Position numbers and translations under genes: made by a program | Notes under the pieces: generated by a model | Seen by the model: only the letters and a program-made list of their open reading frames with translations | Told to the model about the DNA's origin: nothing | The model's database searches: none | Shown: positions 7,936-17,115 of the stretch, piece after piece | Position numbering within the stretch: the stretch's first letter is position 1 | Layout: each line of letters starts with the position of its first letter | NCBI GenBank assembly: GCA_041736625.1 | Contig: JBGSTG010000125.1 | Coordinates: 1-64,000, forward strand | DNA from: M3007 sp041736625 | GTDB taxonomy: Bacteria > Bacteroidota > Bacteroidia > Chitinophagales > Saprospiraceae | Reading direction: 5' to 3' | DNA: 64,000 nt

Positions 7936-8880
7936 TTAAGGTAAGCCGCTCACCTTCAACAGTTTTCCGGCCGCAACAACAGCCCGACCGGTGTTTATTT
8001 GATAGACATACTGCCCATCGGCAATAGTTCCCGGACGCCAGACAATGCGGTCACCCGGAGCAACTTGCGTTTCGAACACCAAACGGCCGTACAAATCAAA
8101 AACTTGTATCCGGCAATCGGAGCTCGTTCCGGATAATGCTTTCAAATCAAAAATGAGCTCCGAGCCAAAGGGATTGGGAAAAACCTCAAGCTCAAGCTCG
8201 CCCGCGATTTGTTGTGTGGACGAAATATCCCGAATATCCCGGATGGTATCACAGGGAAACGGCACAAAATGCACCGACAGGCTGTCGTCTTCATAACAAC
8301 GAATTTCATGAACGCCCAAATGCAGTATACTATAGCTCGGTGTCAAAAACAGCGTGTTGCCGATGCGGGATACAATTTCAGTACCCCAGCCGTAGGCGAT
8401 GTGTGGCGGATCGGGTGCCGGTATCAGTCTAATGTGCATGACCCTCAACGTGTCGTTTTGAACAATCAGGAGTGATATGGAGTCTACGGCAACCCCAAGG
8501 CTGTCAAAATCATCGAACGCATAAAGCCCCTTGATCACCCAGGACTCCCCCACCTCGGCGCCAAAATCGTACAGTAATTCAAATTGCGCTGAACGATCGC
8601 TGTAGTACCAAACCGAGTCATGCTGTTGGTGTAGATAAAGGGGTATGGGAACGGTTGTAGAATCCACCCCAATCAGTTTGCTGCACAGCTTGCCATGATA
8701 CATTTCTTTGGCAATTACTTCTATGACACGGGGATATTCTTCAAAATATGGGGCAGGGGCGTAGTCGGTCTGGCTATACGTCCATCGGGCGCCCACCGGT
8801 GCAAATTCGGGGGTCTGTGCGATAGCCTGCCCGAAAAAGTAAAACGTGATGAATAAAAAGAGGAGTTGTTGGCGTTGCAT
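7936..8880 (-). CDS. Secreted T9SS cargo protein (type A C-terminal sorting domain)
   Basis: The 314-residue protein begins MQRQQLLFLFITFYFFGQ and is cleaved after AIAQ. The start at 8880 gives this clean signal; the longer open frame to 8973 overlaps the neighbouring gene's tail. The last 80 residues (LEVFPNPFGSELIFDL, then FDLYGRLVFE, DGQYVYQIN, VVAAGKLLKV) are a type A T9SS sorting domain, which directs proteins through the outer membrane and is removed at the surface. The N-terminal 220 residues contain no domain I recognise. It is 11 bp downstream of another cargo gene on the same strand. Confidence 0.85.
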   Translation of the reverse strand: MQRQQLLFLFITFYFFGQAIAQTPEFAPVGARWTYSQTDYAPAPYFEEYPRVIEVIAKEMYHGKLCSKLIGVDSTTVPIPLYLHQQHDSVWYYSDRSAQFELLYDFGAEVGESWVIKGLYAFDDFDSLGVAVDSISLLIVQNDTLRVMHIRLIPAPDPPHIAYGWGTEIVSRIGNTLFLTPSYSILHLGVHEIRCYEDDSLSVHFVPFPCDTIRDIRDISSTQQIAGELELEVFPNPFGSELIFDLKALSGTSSDCRIQVFDLYGRLVFETQVAPGDRIVWRPGTIADGQYVYQINTGRAVVAAGKLLKVSGLP

Positions 8881-8891
8881 GTTTTTTATTT

Positions 8892-10478
8892 TTAGTGTTG
8901 AACAACCAGTTTCCCCGCAGCCACCGGCCAGTTGCCTTCGTACAGCGTGAGAAGATACGACCCGTTGGGCCAATCGGCACCCGGCAAGGTTAGCTCACTG
9001 CTCCCCGGCGGCCAGCGCTGCGACCACACCAACTGCCCGCCGTAACTGTAACACCGCAGCTCGTACGGCCCGCCCCTCCCGGACAACCCTTCGGGCAAGG
9101 CCACCCTGACCAGCCCCCAGGCAGGGTTGGGGCTCACCTGCAACGCCGCAGTGGACACCTTAAAAAGCGGGGTGTGGGTGGAAGTGATGTACTGCACCTC
9201 CTCGCCACAGCCCGGCTGCAGGCACCCGTCGGCGTCCAGCACCAGCAGGGCCACATTGAAGTTATACAATCCTGCCACCTCGTTGGTATCCATCACAATA
9301 CCTGTAGCGGCTATTCGTCCGTCGGCCAGCTCGCACACGTCGAGCAGTTCCAAATTTATTGCCCAAGGCCGAATGAGCGAATCCGAATACAGCCGCTCCC
9401 ACAACACCTCGCCACTGTTGGTCATGCGAAAGAGCCAACCCTTGCCCTTCCCTCCCAGACGACTGTAATAACCTACACCGAGAATATCGCCGTTGGCGAC
9501 CGGTTCAATGCGGTAAACCGTTTGATACCCCCATCTGTTCCACTCTTGGGTCCAGGTGCGATTGCCGTCGCGGTCAAAGCCGTACATGATCGGGAAATCC
9601 GTAGCAACACCTGGGTCAACTGTGTTGGTATCTTTTGTCCACATGACCACACCGCCGCCACCGGGCAGGGCCAATGATATAGGCTCCTGAACCCTAATGC
9701 CTGTGTATCCGATCGATTTGGTGTACACCTGGTTGGCTTCCCGGTCTATTTTGTGAACAATTGCATTATAAAAAAAAGATTTTCCTGTAATGGGGTCGAT
9801 ATACAAGTTGTCTACCGCCGAGCTGACGAGAAAGTGCCCGTCGTCGGTGGCCGAAATGTCGCCGTAGCCGTAAGCGCGGAACATGGTATCGGTCAGCATC
9901 CGGTTCCACATGACAGAGCCGTCGTCGTCTGTTTTTAGAATGCGCAATTCTCCATATGTATGTGGAGCGGGTCCAAAACCTTCTGATAAGTATAACAAAT
10001 ACTGATTGCTGTCGGGCATTTCCACTATGCCGTCTGGGTAATAGGAATTGGGACTGAGGTCCGGGTAGAAATTGGACCATATAGTTTCTAATTCGGGTGT
10101 AAGTTTCATGACGAAGAGCCGCATACGCAGCGCATCGTAGTCGCGCCATTCACCAGTGAGCAACATGTTTCCGTCGGTGGTAAGGTAGGTGGCTGATACG
10201 GCCAAGTCACCTTGCGGGCCATCCAGAGGCAAGCGCCGTACAACCTGATGGGTGTTGGCGTCTACCTGAAATAGTTCATTTTGTCTGTCTATGCCATTTG
10301 CATCTATATATCCGTTCACGATGTAGATATTTTGTTCAATGCTCCAGATATGGTAGCCTTTATCCGCTTGAAACGAGTTTTGCAGATTTGGGTCAATAGA
10401 AGTCAAATAGGTTTGGGCCTGAGCGCAGTTCCAGCACAACATTAAGCCCACCAACCATTTAAGTTTAATGGTTTGCAT
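8892..10478 (-). CDS. Secreted T9SS cargo protein, probable beta-propeller
   Basis: The 528-residue protein starts MQTIKLKWLVGLMLCWNCAQ and has a Sec signal cleaved near AQAQ. Residues about 60-430 contain repeated blades of the type W-x-R-x-[FL]-x-D-G-x-[FL]-x-V, as in large secreted propellers that act as adhesins or binding modules. The C-terminus (LQVSPNPAWGLVRVALP ... LVVQH) is a T9SS type A sorting domain. The ATG at 10478 is chosen because upstream in-frame codons overlap an inter-cistronic hairpin. It is followed after 11 bp by the 7936-8880 cargo gene, so both are probably one transcript. Confidence 0.82.
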   Translation of the reverse strand: MQTIKLKWLVGLMLCWNCAQAQTYLTSIDPNLQNSFQADKGYHIWSIEQNIYIVNGYIDANGIDRQNELFQVDANTHQVVRRLPLDGPQGDLAVSATYLTTDGNMLLTGEWRDYDALRMRLFVMKLTPELETIWSNFYPDLSPNSYYPDGIVEMPDSNQYLLYLSEGFGPAPHTYGELRILKTDDDGSVMWNRMLTDTMFRAYGYGDISATDDGHFLVSSAVDNLYIDPITGKSFFYNAIVHKIDREANQVYTKSIGYTGIRVQEPISLALPGGGGVVMWTKDTNTVDPGVATDFPIMYGFDRDGNRTWTQEWNRWGYQTVYRIEPVANGDILGVGYYSRLGGKGKGWLFRMTNSGEVLWERLYSDSLIRPWAINLELLDVCELADGRIAATGIVMDTNEVAGLYNFNVALLVLDADGCLQPGCGEEVQYITSTHTPLFKVSTAALQVSPNPAWGLVRVALPEGLSGRGGPYELRCYSYGGQLVWSQRWPPGSSELTLPGADWPNGSYLLTLYEGNWPVAAGKLVVQH

Positions 10479-10490
10479 GTTTGCAAATTG

Positions 10491-10537
10491 AAAGGCCCTT
10501 GCAGGCATTCCAAAATGGAACACCGGCAAGGGCCTTA
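10491..10537 (-). terminator. Inter-cistronic hairpin between two T9SS cargo genes
   Basis: The arms AAGGCCCTTGC (10492-10502) and GCAAGGGCCTT (10526-10536) are perfectly complementary, with a second small hairpin (TTCCA/TGGAA) in the loop. On the minus strand it lies 8 nt after the 10545 stop. The T-run that follows is weak, so it may stabilise or attenuate rather than fully terminate the message. Confidence 0.6.
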
Positions 10538-10544
10538 TGAAGGC

Positions 10545-13500
10545 TTAATGTTGAACAATGATTTTTTGCTGATCGATCACACCGTCTCGGGTGCGCAGCA
10601 CAACCAAATAGACGCCTGAAGGCAAATGTTGCACCGACAGGGTAGTCGCTTCGGTATCGGTGGCGTTCACGCTTTGCACCAACGCACCAGTACCCAAAGA
10701 ACGCAACTCAAGCGTTCGCGCCAGTTCGGATGAGGGGAAACGCACCCGCAGCAAGTCGCCAACGGGGTTAGGCGACACTTCCAGCACTTTTACCGTCGCT
10801 ATTTCCGTTTGTTCTATGCTGCGTTCTCCTCCGAAATCAGGCAGGCGGGGCATGAACACCGTGTCGGTCAGGATGCCCAGCAATGTTTGGGCGTATCCGG
10901 CTTCGGGCGAGGAGGCAGTGGCTATGCTCAGCAGCGTCGTTTTCTGTGCAAAGCTCAGGGCAAATGTATCGTTACTCAGGCGCGCCGTATTGATGATTTG
11001 TACCTGCACGAAGTACTGGTCGTCCGGTGTGCTTTGTGGGAACAAGAGCAACAGGGAATCGGCGGCGGCGAATTGTTTTTGTTCCAGCTTGGCCCCTATC
11101 AACCTGCGCCGGTTGGCAGGGTTCAGGTCTTCCAAAAGCAATATTTCCACCGAATCCCACCGGGCGGCGCTGATGTATCCCCGGATCAGTTCGTCCGTGA
11201 TGTTCTCTCTTTGGGTGATCAGCCCTTGCAGCACACCCTCAAGTGAGTCGGAAGGGTTGGTTGTGTGGGCTGCTGTGTGCTGGCTGATGAGATATCGGAC
11301 GTCTTCCAGGCAGGGTCGCGTCAGGCAGGGCGGATTACCCGGCGGTTCCGGAAAGGAACAAAAAGGTGGTTGACCAACCCCAGCTAAAATGTTGAAATAA
11401 TTGCTTTGCGGCGTACACGATTCATTCAGCGGGCATTTGGGCTTTAGTCTTGGGTCAATGAACGGATCCGGGTGGAAATACCAGAAATTATTGGTAACAT
11501 TAAAGGGCGCCACCGTGCTGGTTTTGATCTGTTCTGCCTTTCCGCTAGTGAAATAGTTGAAGCGCGCGGCGCCAAATGTACCCTGAAAAAGTGGCGGTTG
11601 ACCTGGTGTAATGGCGTCACCTTCAATAAACAGGTCGTAGAGATTGGTCGCAAAATCTTCGCCATTGAAAGTGAACCCGGTGTTGGTGCCAAAAATATTT
11701 ACGCCGGCTGTGGTGCCGATGTAATGGTTACACACATTGTTGTTTTTGTTGTCGCCAGTATTTTCAAACTGAGTACCCGAGGCGGAACCGGCAAAATTGT
11801 TGTCGATGATCTCGGTTCGCGTCGCTCCATTTACAGCAACACCAAAATTGGAATTGTCAAAATCGTTGCTGTAGATGTTGACCTTCGTATTAGCGGTAGC
11901 GTGTATGCCCACTACATTATTTTCAAACACATTTCGGGTGGTGTTTTGTGCGCCGAGCACACCAACTAATATTTCGCCGGAAAGCGGGTGAGAAGCCCCG
12001 GCAAGAATACCTGTTTGGGAGCCGCTGATCTGGTTTTTTTGCTTCACATTAAATATAGCGTCGCCGGCGCGTATGCCCTGATCGGTCATGTTGGTGAAGG
12101 TGCATTCATCAAACAGGATGCCGTCGGTGTCCCATATCGTTACCCCGGCGTACGAAGAACCGGTGCCGGTACGCGTAAAATTGGTTTTTTTGAACTGGCT
12201 GCGGTTGGGCAGGTCGTATTTCATGAACTCCACACCTTTTCGGCAGTCTTTAAAAGTGAAGTCATTGGCGTCCACTACGCCTCCCCAATACTCGGGTTCG
12301 GTTAAACTGGGGATGCGTTTGGTGGTTACCCCTACTACTGCGCCCTCCAACATGCCCTGCTCAATCAGGACTACGACGCCGGCGTCGTCCGTCGTCGGCG
12401 TTGCGGAAGGGGCAGGCTGAGGCCTGGTGCTATTGCCGGCCACGGCTATGGCTCCCCAGTATTGGGTCGGAGAGCAGGTGTTGGCCCGGATGATGGAACC
12501 GCCTTCTACAATCAGTTTGGCCCCTCGTTCTACTTTGATTAGACCCTGCTCCGGCATCAGCAACTTACAGGTAACCTTTAAGGTGTTGTTGGTTTTTACA
12601 GTGATGTTGGTGTATACGCGCATGTCCATATCCCACGTTTCGTTGGTGGTCACCATCCGGTCATAGGTGGTGGATGCACCCGATTGGTTCAACGGTGTGG
12701 GGCTGTAGGACTCTGAACAGTCGATAAATTGACGAAGGTTGGTGATGGCCAAATTGCGGTGGATGTGACCAGCGTCTATTTCTGGCAGTACGTTTCGTGT
12801 ACCGCCACTTTGAGTCATCAAATGGTTTGTGCAGTTCGTACTTTGATTATCTGTACTGTGGGTATATTTACTAATCAAAGAATGACCAAACTCATGGGCC
12901 AGGATACCGCCTTCGCTGACCAACCATTGTCTGGTTTCGCTGAATGGATCACTAATGCCGTGTGGATACGTATTCCGAAACCACCAATATTTAAGATAAA
13001 GGTTGGCTACGCTGACCCGGGACGGCGCATTCAGGTTATTCGTTTTGGGTTTTTCTGAACACCATTTGTATCCCATGTTATTGGGTGGTGTTTCCGGGTT
13101 GTTCCTTGTTCCCAGTACCACCATTTCATCGTATATTGAACCGTCAACGGTCAGATACACGTTTATGCCCTTGGGGATTGAAGGGTTGGCACGGATGCTG
13201 GCATCCAGGCCGCTCAACCACCAGTTTGTTTCCGACGGGCACTCTTCGATGCCTGGATTGTTGTCGTTATTCCAGTTAAACTCCGTAGGGTTGGGATCTG
13301 GAAGAAAAATCCAGTTGGGGACAATTTGTATCTTAGAATCGGTCACCAATGGCGAGCAATTGGACGTACCGTTGAGGTTGGCTAAGAGGCCGTTGCAATG
13401 ATTTAACCAGTCATCCAAAAATGCGCGGTGTTCGGGTATATCCTGAAAGTTACCGGTGCCGTCAATCTTTTGAATGATGATGAAATTGGCCCGGATTCGT

Positions 13501-13778
13501 ATGCTTCGAGCAGATGGATTGGGGATGTGTCTGCTGTCTGAAGTCCAAAGCGTGCTGGTACTGGCGCAGTTGGCAGAAAATGAGGTGGGGTCTTCCGCTC
13601 CACCTGCGCCTGCGCACTGGGCGGGCATGGGGTCTTCAGACTGGCTTTTCATAGTGCCTGCGAAAATCATCAGAAAAGCAGCAAGAATGATTGGCGAAGG
13701 AGCGAAGAAAAAGTGCCATTTTTTAAAACAAATTGTGGTGCAATGGAGGGGGGGGGCAGGAGAGATGTTGTGTTTCAT
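10545..13778 (-). CDS. Large secreted T9SS protein: HExxH metalloprotease-like domain plus parallel beta-helix
   Basis: The 1077-residue protein starts at ATG 13778. After a long N-terminal hydrophobic segment (IILAAFLMIFAG) comes a region with GGILAHEFGHSLISKYTH at about residues 305-322, an HExxH zinc motif with a further His 8 residues on, resembling secreted zincin proteases. Residues about 380-740 have short repeated strands (I-x-N-N-x-F, FxNN, GI-x-A) typical of right-handed parallel beta-helix proteins. The last 80 residues (LEVSPNPVGDLLRVRFP ... QQKIIVQH) are a T9SS type A sorting domain. A strong minus-strand promoter (TTG-N20-TAACTTTG, 13899-13869) and a dyad cluster lie upstream. 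Whether it is an active protease is not shown. Confidence 0.8.
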   Translation of the reverse strand: MKHNISPAPPLHCTTICFKKWHFFFAPSPIILAAFLMIFAGTMKSQSEDPMPAQCAGAGGAEDPTSFSANCASTSTLWTSDSRHIPNPSARSIRIRANFIIIQKIDGTGNFQDIPEHRAFLDDWLNHCNGLLANLNGTSNCSPLVTDSKIQIVPNWIFLPDPNPTEFNWNNDNNPGIEECPSETNWWLSGLDASIRANPSIPKGINVYLTVDGSIYDEMVVLGTRNNPETPPNNMGYKWCSEKPKTNNLNAPSRVSVANLYLKYWWFRNTYPHGISDPFSETRQWLVSEGGILAHEFGHSLISKYTHSTDNQSTNCTNHLMTQSGGTRNVLPEIDAGHIHRNLAITNLRQFIDCSESYSPTPLNQSGASTTYDRMVTTNETWDMDMRVYTNITVKTNNTLKVTCKLLMPEQGLIKVERGAKLIVEGGSIIRANTCSPTQYWGAIAVAGNSTRPQPAPSATPTTDDAGVVVLIEQGMLEGAVVGVTTKRIPSLTEPEYWGGVVDANDFTFKDCRKGVEFMKYDLPNRSQFKKTNFTRTGTGSSYAGVTIWDTDGILFDECTFTNMTDQGIRAGDAIFNVKQKNQISGSQTGILAGASHPLSGEILVGVLGAQNTTRNVFENNVVGIHATANTKVNIYSNDFDNSNFGVAVNGATRTEIIDNNFAGSASGTQFENTGDNKNNNVCNHYIGTTAGVNIFGTNTGFTFNGEDFATNLYDLFIEGDAITPGQPPLFQGTFGAARFNYFTSGKAEQIKTSTVAPFNVTNNFWYFHPDPFIDPRLKPKCPLNESCTPQSNYFNILAGVGQPPFCSFPEPPGNPPCLTRPCLEDVRYLISQHTAAHTTNPSDSLEGVLQGLITQRENITDELIRGYISAARWDSVEILLLEDLNPANRRRLIGAKLEQKQFAAADSLLLLFPQSTPDDQYFVQVQIINTARLSNDTFALSFAQKTTLLSIATASSPEAGYAQTLLGILTDTVFMPRLPDFGGERSIEQTEIATVKVLEVSPNPVGDLLRVRFPSSELARTLELRSLGTGALVQSVNATDTEATTLSVQHLPSGVYLVVLRTRDGVIDQQKIIVQH

Positions 13779-13868
13779 GTTTTTTAAAAGGAGTTGGGTG
13801 CACATCAAAGAAAATCCCGGCCGGAGATCAATTTGAGATACCTGAAAAAATCTGCTTCAAAGCCTAAG

Positions 13869-13899
13869 CAAAGTTATGCGTATTCCGAAGCGCCTCCAA
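13869..13899 (-). promoter_or_regulatory. Promoter for the large T9SS gene
   Basis: On the minus strand there is TTG (13899-13897), 20 nt, then TAACTTTG (13876-13869), a full match to the Bacteroidota promoter layout. Transcription should start near 13862, giving a leader of about 84 nt. Confidence 0.65.
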
Positions 13900-13918
13900 G
13901 CGAAAAATCAGGAAATAT

Positions 13919-13984
13919 CGGCAACATCTTGCCGCAAACCGGCAATATTTTGCCGGTTTGCCCAAGTCGTCCGGCCTTGGGCAA
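13919..13984. promoter_or_regulatory. Tandem dyad operator cluster (TTGCC/GGCAA half-sites)
   Basis: There are two identical-arm dyads CGGCAA-N4-TTGCCG at 13919-13934 and 13940-13955, with centres exactly 21 bp apart (two helical turns). The second extends to 10-bp arms (13936-13959). A third dyad TTGCCCAAG-N9-CTTGGGCAA occupies 13958-13966 and 13976-13984. Relative to the minus-strand start near 13862 the first two centres are at about -64.5 and -85.5, an activator-like position. The nearest candidate regulator is the XRE-type gene at 14151. Confidence 0.65.
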
Positions 13985-14116
13985 TGTTGCGCCTGTTGAA
14001 TGTTCGGGCTTGCAGGCAGGCGTCGGCACGATAAGATGCCGCAGGAAAAACGGCGAATTGTCGGCTTTGAACAAAAACAGCAGGCGAGGGTACACGATTC
14101 AAGGGTTGTCGCCGCC

Positions 14117-14124
14117 TAATTTTG
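14117..14124 (+). promoter_or_regulatory. TAnnTTTG -7 box for the XRE-type regulator
   Basis: TAATTTTG lies 26 nt upstream of the ATG at 14151 and matches the -7 consensus. Confidence 0.45.
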
Positions 14125-14150
14125 ACCAATCGCTGCTAAACCAACCCATT

Positions 14151-14348
14151 ATGACCAAACTGCCAGAAAAACTCCGCCTCCTGCGGTTATCGCGTCACCT
14201 TAACCAGGAACAGGTTGCTGATGCCGCCGGGGTGAGTTTGCGCACCTACCGTGACATTGAGCGGGGGAAACGCTCGCCCAGTCTGGCCCTCCTGGAAAAA
14301 TTGGCGGCTTTTTACCAGACAGACCTGCATCAATGGTTTACTGAATGA
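14151..14348 (+). CDS. XRE-family helix-turn-helix regulator
   Basis: The 65-residue protein is a single Cro/CI-type HTH domain: LRLLRLSRHLNQEQVADAAG (helices 1-2), VSLRTYRDIERGKRSP (recognition helix and the conserved ERG turn), then a helix IALLEKLAAFYQ-like segment. It binds DNA, probably as a dimer. The ATG at 14151 is preferred because upstream in-frame codons run through the promoter and operator region. It is divergent from the large T9SS gene and shares a 372-bp intergenic region with it that contains the TTGCC dyads. Confidence 0.88.
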   Translation: MTKLPEKLRLLRLSRHLNQEQVADAAGVSLRTYRDIERGKRSPSLALLEKLAAFYQTDLHQWFTE

Positions 14349-14358
14349 GCGCAGGCGA

Positions 14359-14390
14359 ACTCGTCCTACGACTATACTCGTAGGACGAAT
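14359..14390. repeat. Palindromic repeat copy E
   Basis: The arms TCGTCCTACGA / TCGTAGGACGA surround CTATAC. It sits between the convergent XRE and ATP-grasp genes, where it could act as a bidirectional terminator. Confidence 0.85.
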
Positions 14391-14408
14391 GCGACCTCAT
14401 ATCCGCGC

Positions 14409-15626
14409 TTACGCCACCGGCTTTTCCGGCGCCGGGGCGCTCGCATGAAAATCGGCGTGCACCCGGCCCGCGTAATTATTCAGCAACGCCAGCACGCGCT
14501 CATACGACGGCGACTGCACAATGACGCCCATGTGGTGGGCTTTGTTGTACATGCGCCACACCACTTCCGGGTCGTCGAACACACCACCGTCGGGCCATTG
14601 CTGGCGGGTGAGGGATATGAGCACGCCGGCGTATTCCTGGCGCACCGGCGGCAGTTGGTACGGCTGGCCCATGGCCGTGGCTGCCTCGAGCCGCGCCCAC
14701 TCGTACCAGATGTTGATGCCGGAGGAGGCCTCCACCATGTCGGCCACGTTGGCGCCGCCCACCCGGGCCGAAGTTTCGAGGAAATAATACTCGCCGTCTT
14801 CGTGGCAGCGGATGAACTCGCAGTGGCTGGCGCCGTGCACATAGCCGAAGGCTTTTTTTACCTGGGTGTTGAGCTTAAGGAGCGCCTTGTCGGCTTTGGA
14901 GCCAAACGGCTCGGTAATGCTGCGGAAAATACCCCCGTCGTGGGTGACCTCGAAAGGCGTGGCGAGGTAGCGGGAGGTGCGCGCAAAGATCACGTCTCCC
15001 TGGAAGGTGAGTGCATCCACATGGTACACGTCGCCGGGTTTGAACTGCTCGATCAAAAAGTGGTGGCGCCGGGGGCCCAGGTAGTCGAGGTGGCCCCACA
15101 CCTCCTCAGGCGTATGCGCTTTTTTCATGCCGGTGGAAGCCGCCTGTCCGCGGGGTTTGATGATCCACGGCCCGGGGTTGGTCGCGAGAAAGTAGTTGAT
15201 GGCCTCATCGTTGAACAGGGGGGAGAAGCCGGGCACCCGAATGCCGTGGTCGCGGGCTTCCACGCGCATGGAGAGCTTGTCGCGGAAGTGCCGCGCCGTG
15301 CTTTGCCCCATGCCCGGAATGCGGAAGTGTTCGCGCAGTTCGGCGCCTTTCTCTACGTCGAAGTCGTCGAGGGCCACAATGCGGTCTATGCGCTTGGTGC
15401 GCATCAGCCAGGCCATACCCTCGATCACGTCGGGCATGTGCCAGTTGTCCTCTTCGTCCTGCTGCACGTAAAAGATGTCGTCCAGCGCCTCGCGGGCCCA
15501 GTCCTTGTGCTCCAGATTTTTGGAGGTGATCAGGTAGACCGTGCAGCCGGAGGCTTTCAGGCCGCGCAAAAACTCGTTTCCTTTAAAATAGGAGGCAATG
15601 CATAAAAAGGCCGGAGCGGTATCCAT
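14409..15626 (-). CDS. ATP-grasp ligase
   Basis: The 405-residue protein has an N-terminal Rossmann-like domain (1-105) and an ATP-grasp fold. PWIIKPRGQAASTGMKKA (about 173-190) is the glycine-rich ATP loop, FLIEQFKPGD the adenine-side strand, and EYYFLETSARVGGANV (about 275-290) the magnesium-binding segment. Such enzymes join a carboxylate to an amine using ATP, but the substrate cannot be deduced. It starts 10 bp after the stop codon of the exported protein gene on the same strand and is probably translated from the same message. Confidence 0.85.
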   Translation of the reverse strand: MDTAPAFLCIASYFKGNEFLRGLKASGCTVYLITSKNLEHKDWAREALDDIFYVQQDEEDNWHMPDVIEGMAWLMRTKRIDRIVALDDFDVEKGAELREHFRIPGMGQSTARHFRDKLSMRVEARDHGIRVPGFSPLFNDEAINYFLATNPGPWIIKPRGQAASTGMKKAHTPEEVWGHLDYLGPRRHHFLIEQFKPGDVYHVDALTFQGDVIFARTSRYLATPFEVTHDGGIFRSITEPFGSKADKALLKLNTQVKKAFGYVHGASHCEFIRCHEDGEYYFLETSARVGGANVADMVEASSGINIWYEWARLEAATAMGQPYQLPPVRQEYAGVLISLTRQQWPDGGVFDDPEVVWRMYNKAHHMGVIVQSPSYERVLALLNNYAGRVHADFHASAPAPEKPVA

Positions 15627-15636
15627 GGTTTAATCG

Positions 15637-16917
15637 TTACGTTTTCTGATGTTTTTTCTTGGCTGCGGGGAAGAGGATGTTGTTCAGGATAAGGCGGTAC
15701 CCGGGCGAATTGGGGTGCAGGGCAAGGTCGGTGGGCGGATCGCCGACGAAGTGCCGGTAGTCTTCGGGGTCGTGGCCCCCGTAGAACGTCCAGAATCCGT
15801 TGCCCAGGTTGTTGTGAATGTAGCGCACTTCCCCGGCGGGTTTGTTTTCGCCCATGATGAGCACATTGGGCTTCACCGTACTTTTGACGAAGGCAGTGCT
15901 TTGGCCCATAAACCCTTTGACCGTTCGGGTGTGGTTCTGGGTGAGCATGGTGGGCACCGGATCCCACTTGGCCGAAAAATCAAACAGGGTGAAATAATCC
16001 TGCTCGGGCATCACATTCCGACCCATGTTGTGGTCGATGGTCGAGTGCTCGTACGTCAGCGGGTCTTTGACGAGCTGAAAATTGTGAAAGGCGAACGTCT
16101 TGTTGAAGTTGAGCTTTTGCTGGGCGTTGGGGTCGGCCGGATCGCCGTCGTAAATCTGCGCGCAGATGTCCACCCCTTCGGCAGCCAGCGCGATGTCGTA
16201 CGTGTCGGTGGCCGAACACATGGCGAACATAAAGCCGCCGCCGGCGACGAATTCGGCGATTTTTTGGGCAACGGCCAGTTTGAGGTGGCTGACCTTGGAA
16301 AAACCGTTCTCCCGCGCCAGGTTTTCCATCATGCGCACGTGGTCGCGATACCACGGCTGGGCGCTGTAGGAAGAGTAGAATTTGCCGTACTGGCCGGTAA
16401 AGTCTTCGTGGTGCAGGTGCAGCCAGTCGTACTCGAGCAGTTTGCCTTGCAGCACCTCGGTGTCGTAAACGATGTCGTAAGGAATTTCGGCGTAGGTGAG
16501 CACAAGGGTCACCGCGTCGTCCCAGGGTTGAATGGTTTCGCCCTTCTCGTTTTTATCGGGTGTGTACACGGCGATTTTGGGCGCTTTTTCGAGCTTGATG
16601 ACGTCCATATTGATCTCCGGATTCAGGATATCATTCTGGATGGCGGCAAACTGCGCGTCGGCGATGACCTCAAAGCTCACGTTGCGCGTTTTGCACTCTT
16701 TTTCAAAAGTGGGCGTGTAGGGGAAGGCAAAACTGCCGCCCCGGTAGTTCAATAGCCAGTACGCTTCCACCCCTTGTTCGAGCACCCAGTAGGTGATGCC
16801 ATACGCTTTGAGGTGGTCGCGCTGGCCTTTTTCGTCCATCGGCAGCAAAATATAGGACGCCTGCAGCTGCCCGAAGGCCATGCCGAGCAGGCAAAAAAGG
16901 AACAGAATCTTTTTCAT
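15637..16917 (-). CDS. Conserved Bacteroidota exported protein of unknown function
   Basis: The 426-residue protein starts MKKILFLFCLLGMAFGQLQA, a Sec signal with cleavage near residue 20; the longer frame to 17007 would begin inside the mobile element. Conserved features include YILLPMDEKGQRDHLKAYGI, YWLLNYRGGSF and a late GNGFWTFYGGHDPEDY. Relatives in Bacteroidota are, as I recall, often labelled asparagine synthetase B, but I see neither an N-terminal Cys nucleophile nor the synthetase PP-loop, so that name looks wrong. The GGGFMFAMCSATDTY stretch is reminiscent of glutamine-amidotransferase-like folds. It is probably periplasmic and co-transcribed with the ATP-grasp gene downstream. Confidence 0.78.
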   Translation of the reverse strand: MKKILFLFCLLGMAFGQLQASYILLPMDEKGQRDHLKAYGITYWVLEQGVEAYWLLNYRGGSFAFPYTPTFEKECKTRNVSFEVIADAQFAAIQNDILNPEINMDVIKLEKAPKIAVYTPDKNEKGETIQPWDDAVTLVLTYAEIPYDIVYDTEVLQGKLLEYDWLHLHHEDFTGQYGKFYSSYSAQPWYRDHVRMMENLARENGFSKVSHLKLAVAQKIAEFVAGGGFMFAMCSATDTYDIALAAEGVDICAQIYDGDPADPNAQQKLNFNKTFAFHNFQLVKDPLTYEHSTIDHNMGRNVMPEQDYFTLFDFSAKWDPVPTMLTQNHTRTVKGFMGQSTAFVKSTVKPNVLIMGENKPAGEVRYIHNNLGNGFWTFYGGHDPEDYRHFVGDPPTDLALHPNSPGYRLILNNILFPAAKKKHQKT

Positions 16918-17055
16918 GGGAGCAAATATTGAAAAACGGAGGTAAATGTAACGAAAAAATGTGCTTGGGTGTTTTCGTCCTACGAGTAAACTCTGCCCAT
17001 TACACACAAGTTCTTTGAAATCTTAGCATGTCGAGAATTGACGGCGTGTTTAGGT

Positions 17056-17115
17056 GAACATTTGTAATAGCTAACCGCAGATCAAGGGTTTTGCGGTTAG
17101 CTATTACAAATGTTC
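17056..17115. repeat. Perfect 24-bp inverted repeat inside the insertion element
   Basis: The arms 17056-17079 and 17092-17115 (GAACATTTGTAATAGCTAAC then CGCA and its complement) are perfectly complementary, with a 12-nt loop. It would form a very stable RNA or cruciform hairpin. Confidence 0.9.

Noticed and set aside
15637..16917. Asparagine synthetase B as gene name
   Set aside because: There is no Cys nucleophile at the N-terminus and no synthetase domain, and the protein has a Sec signal.
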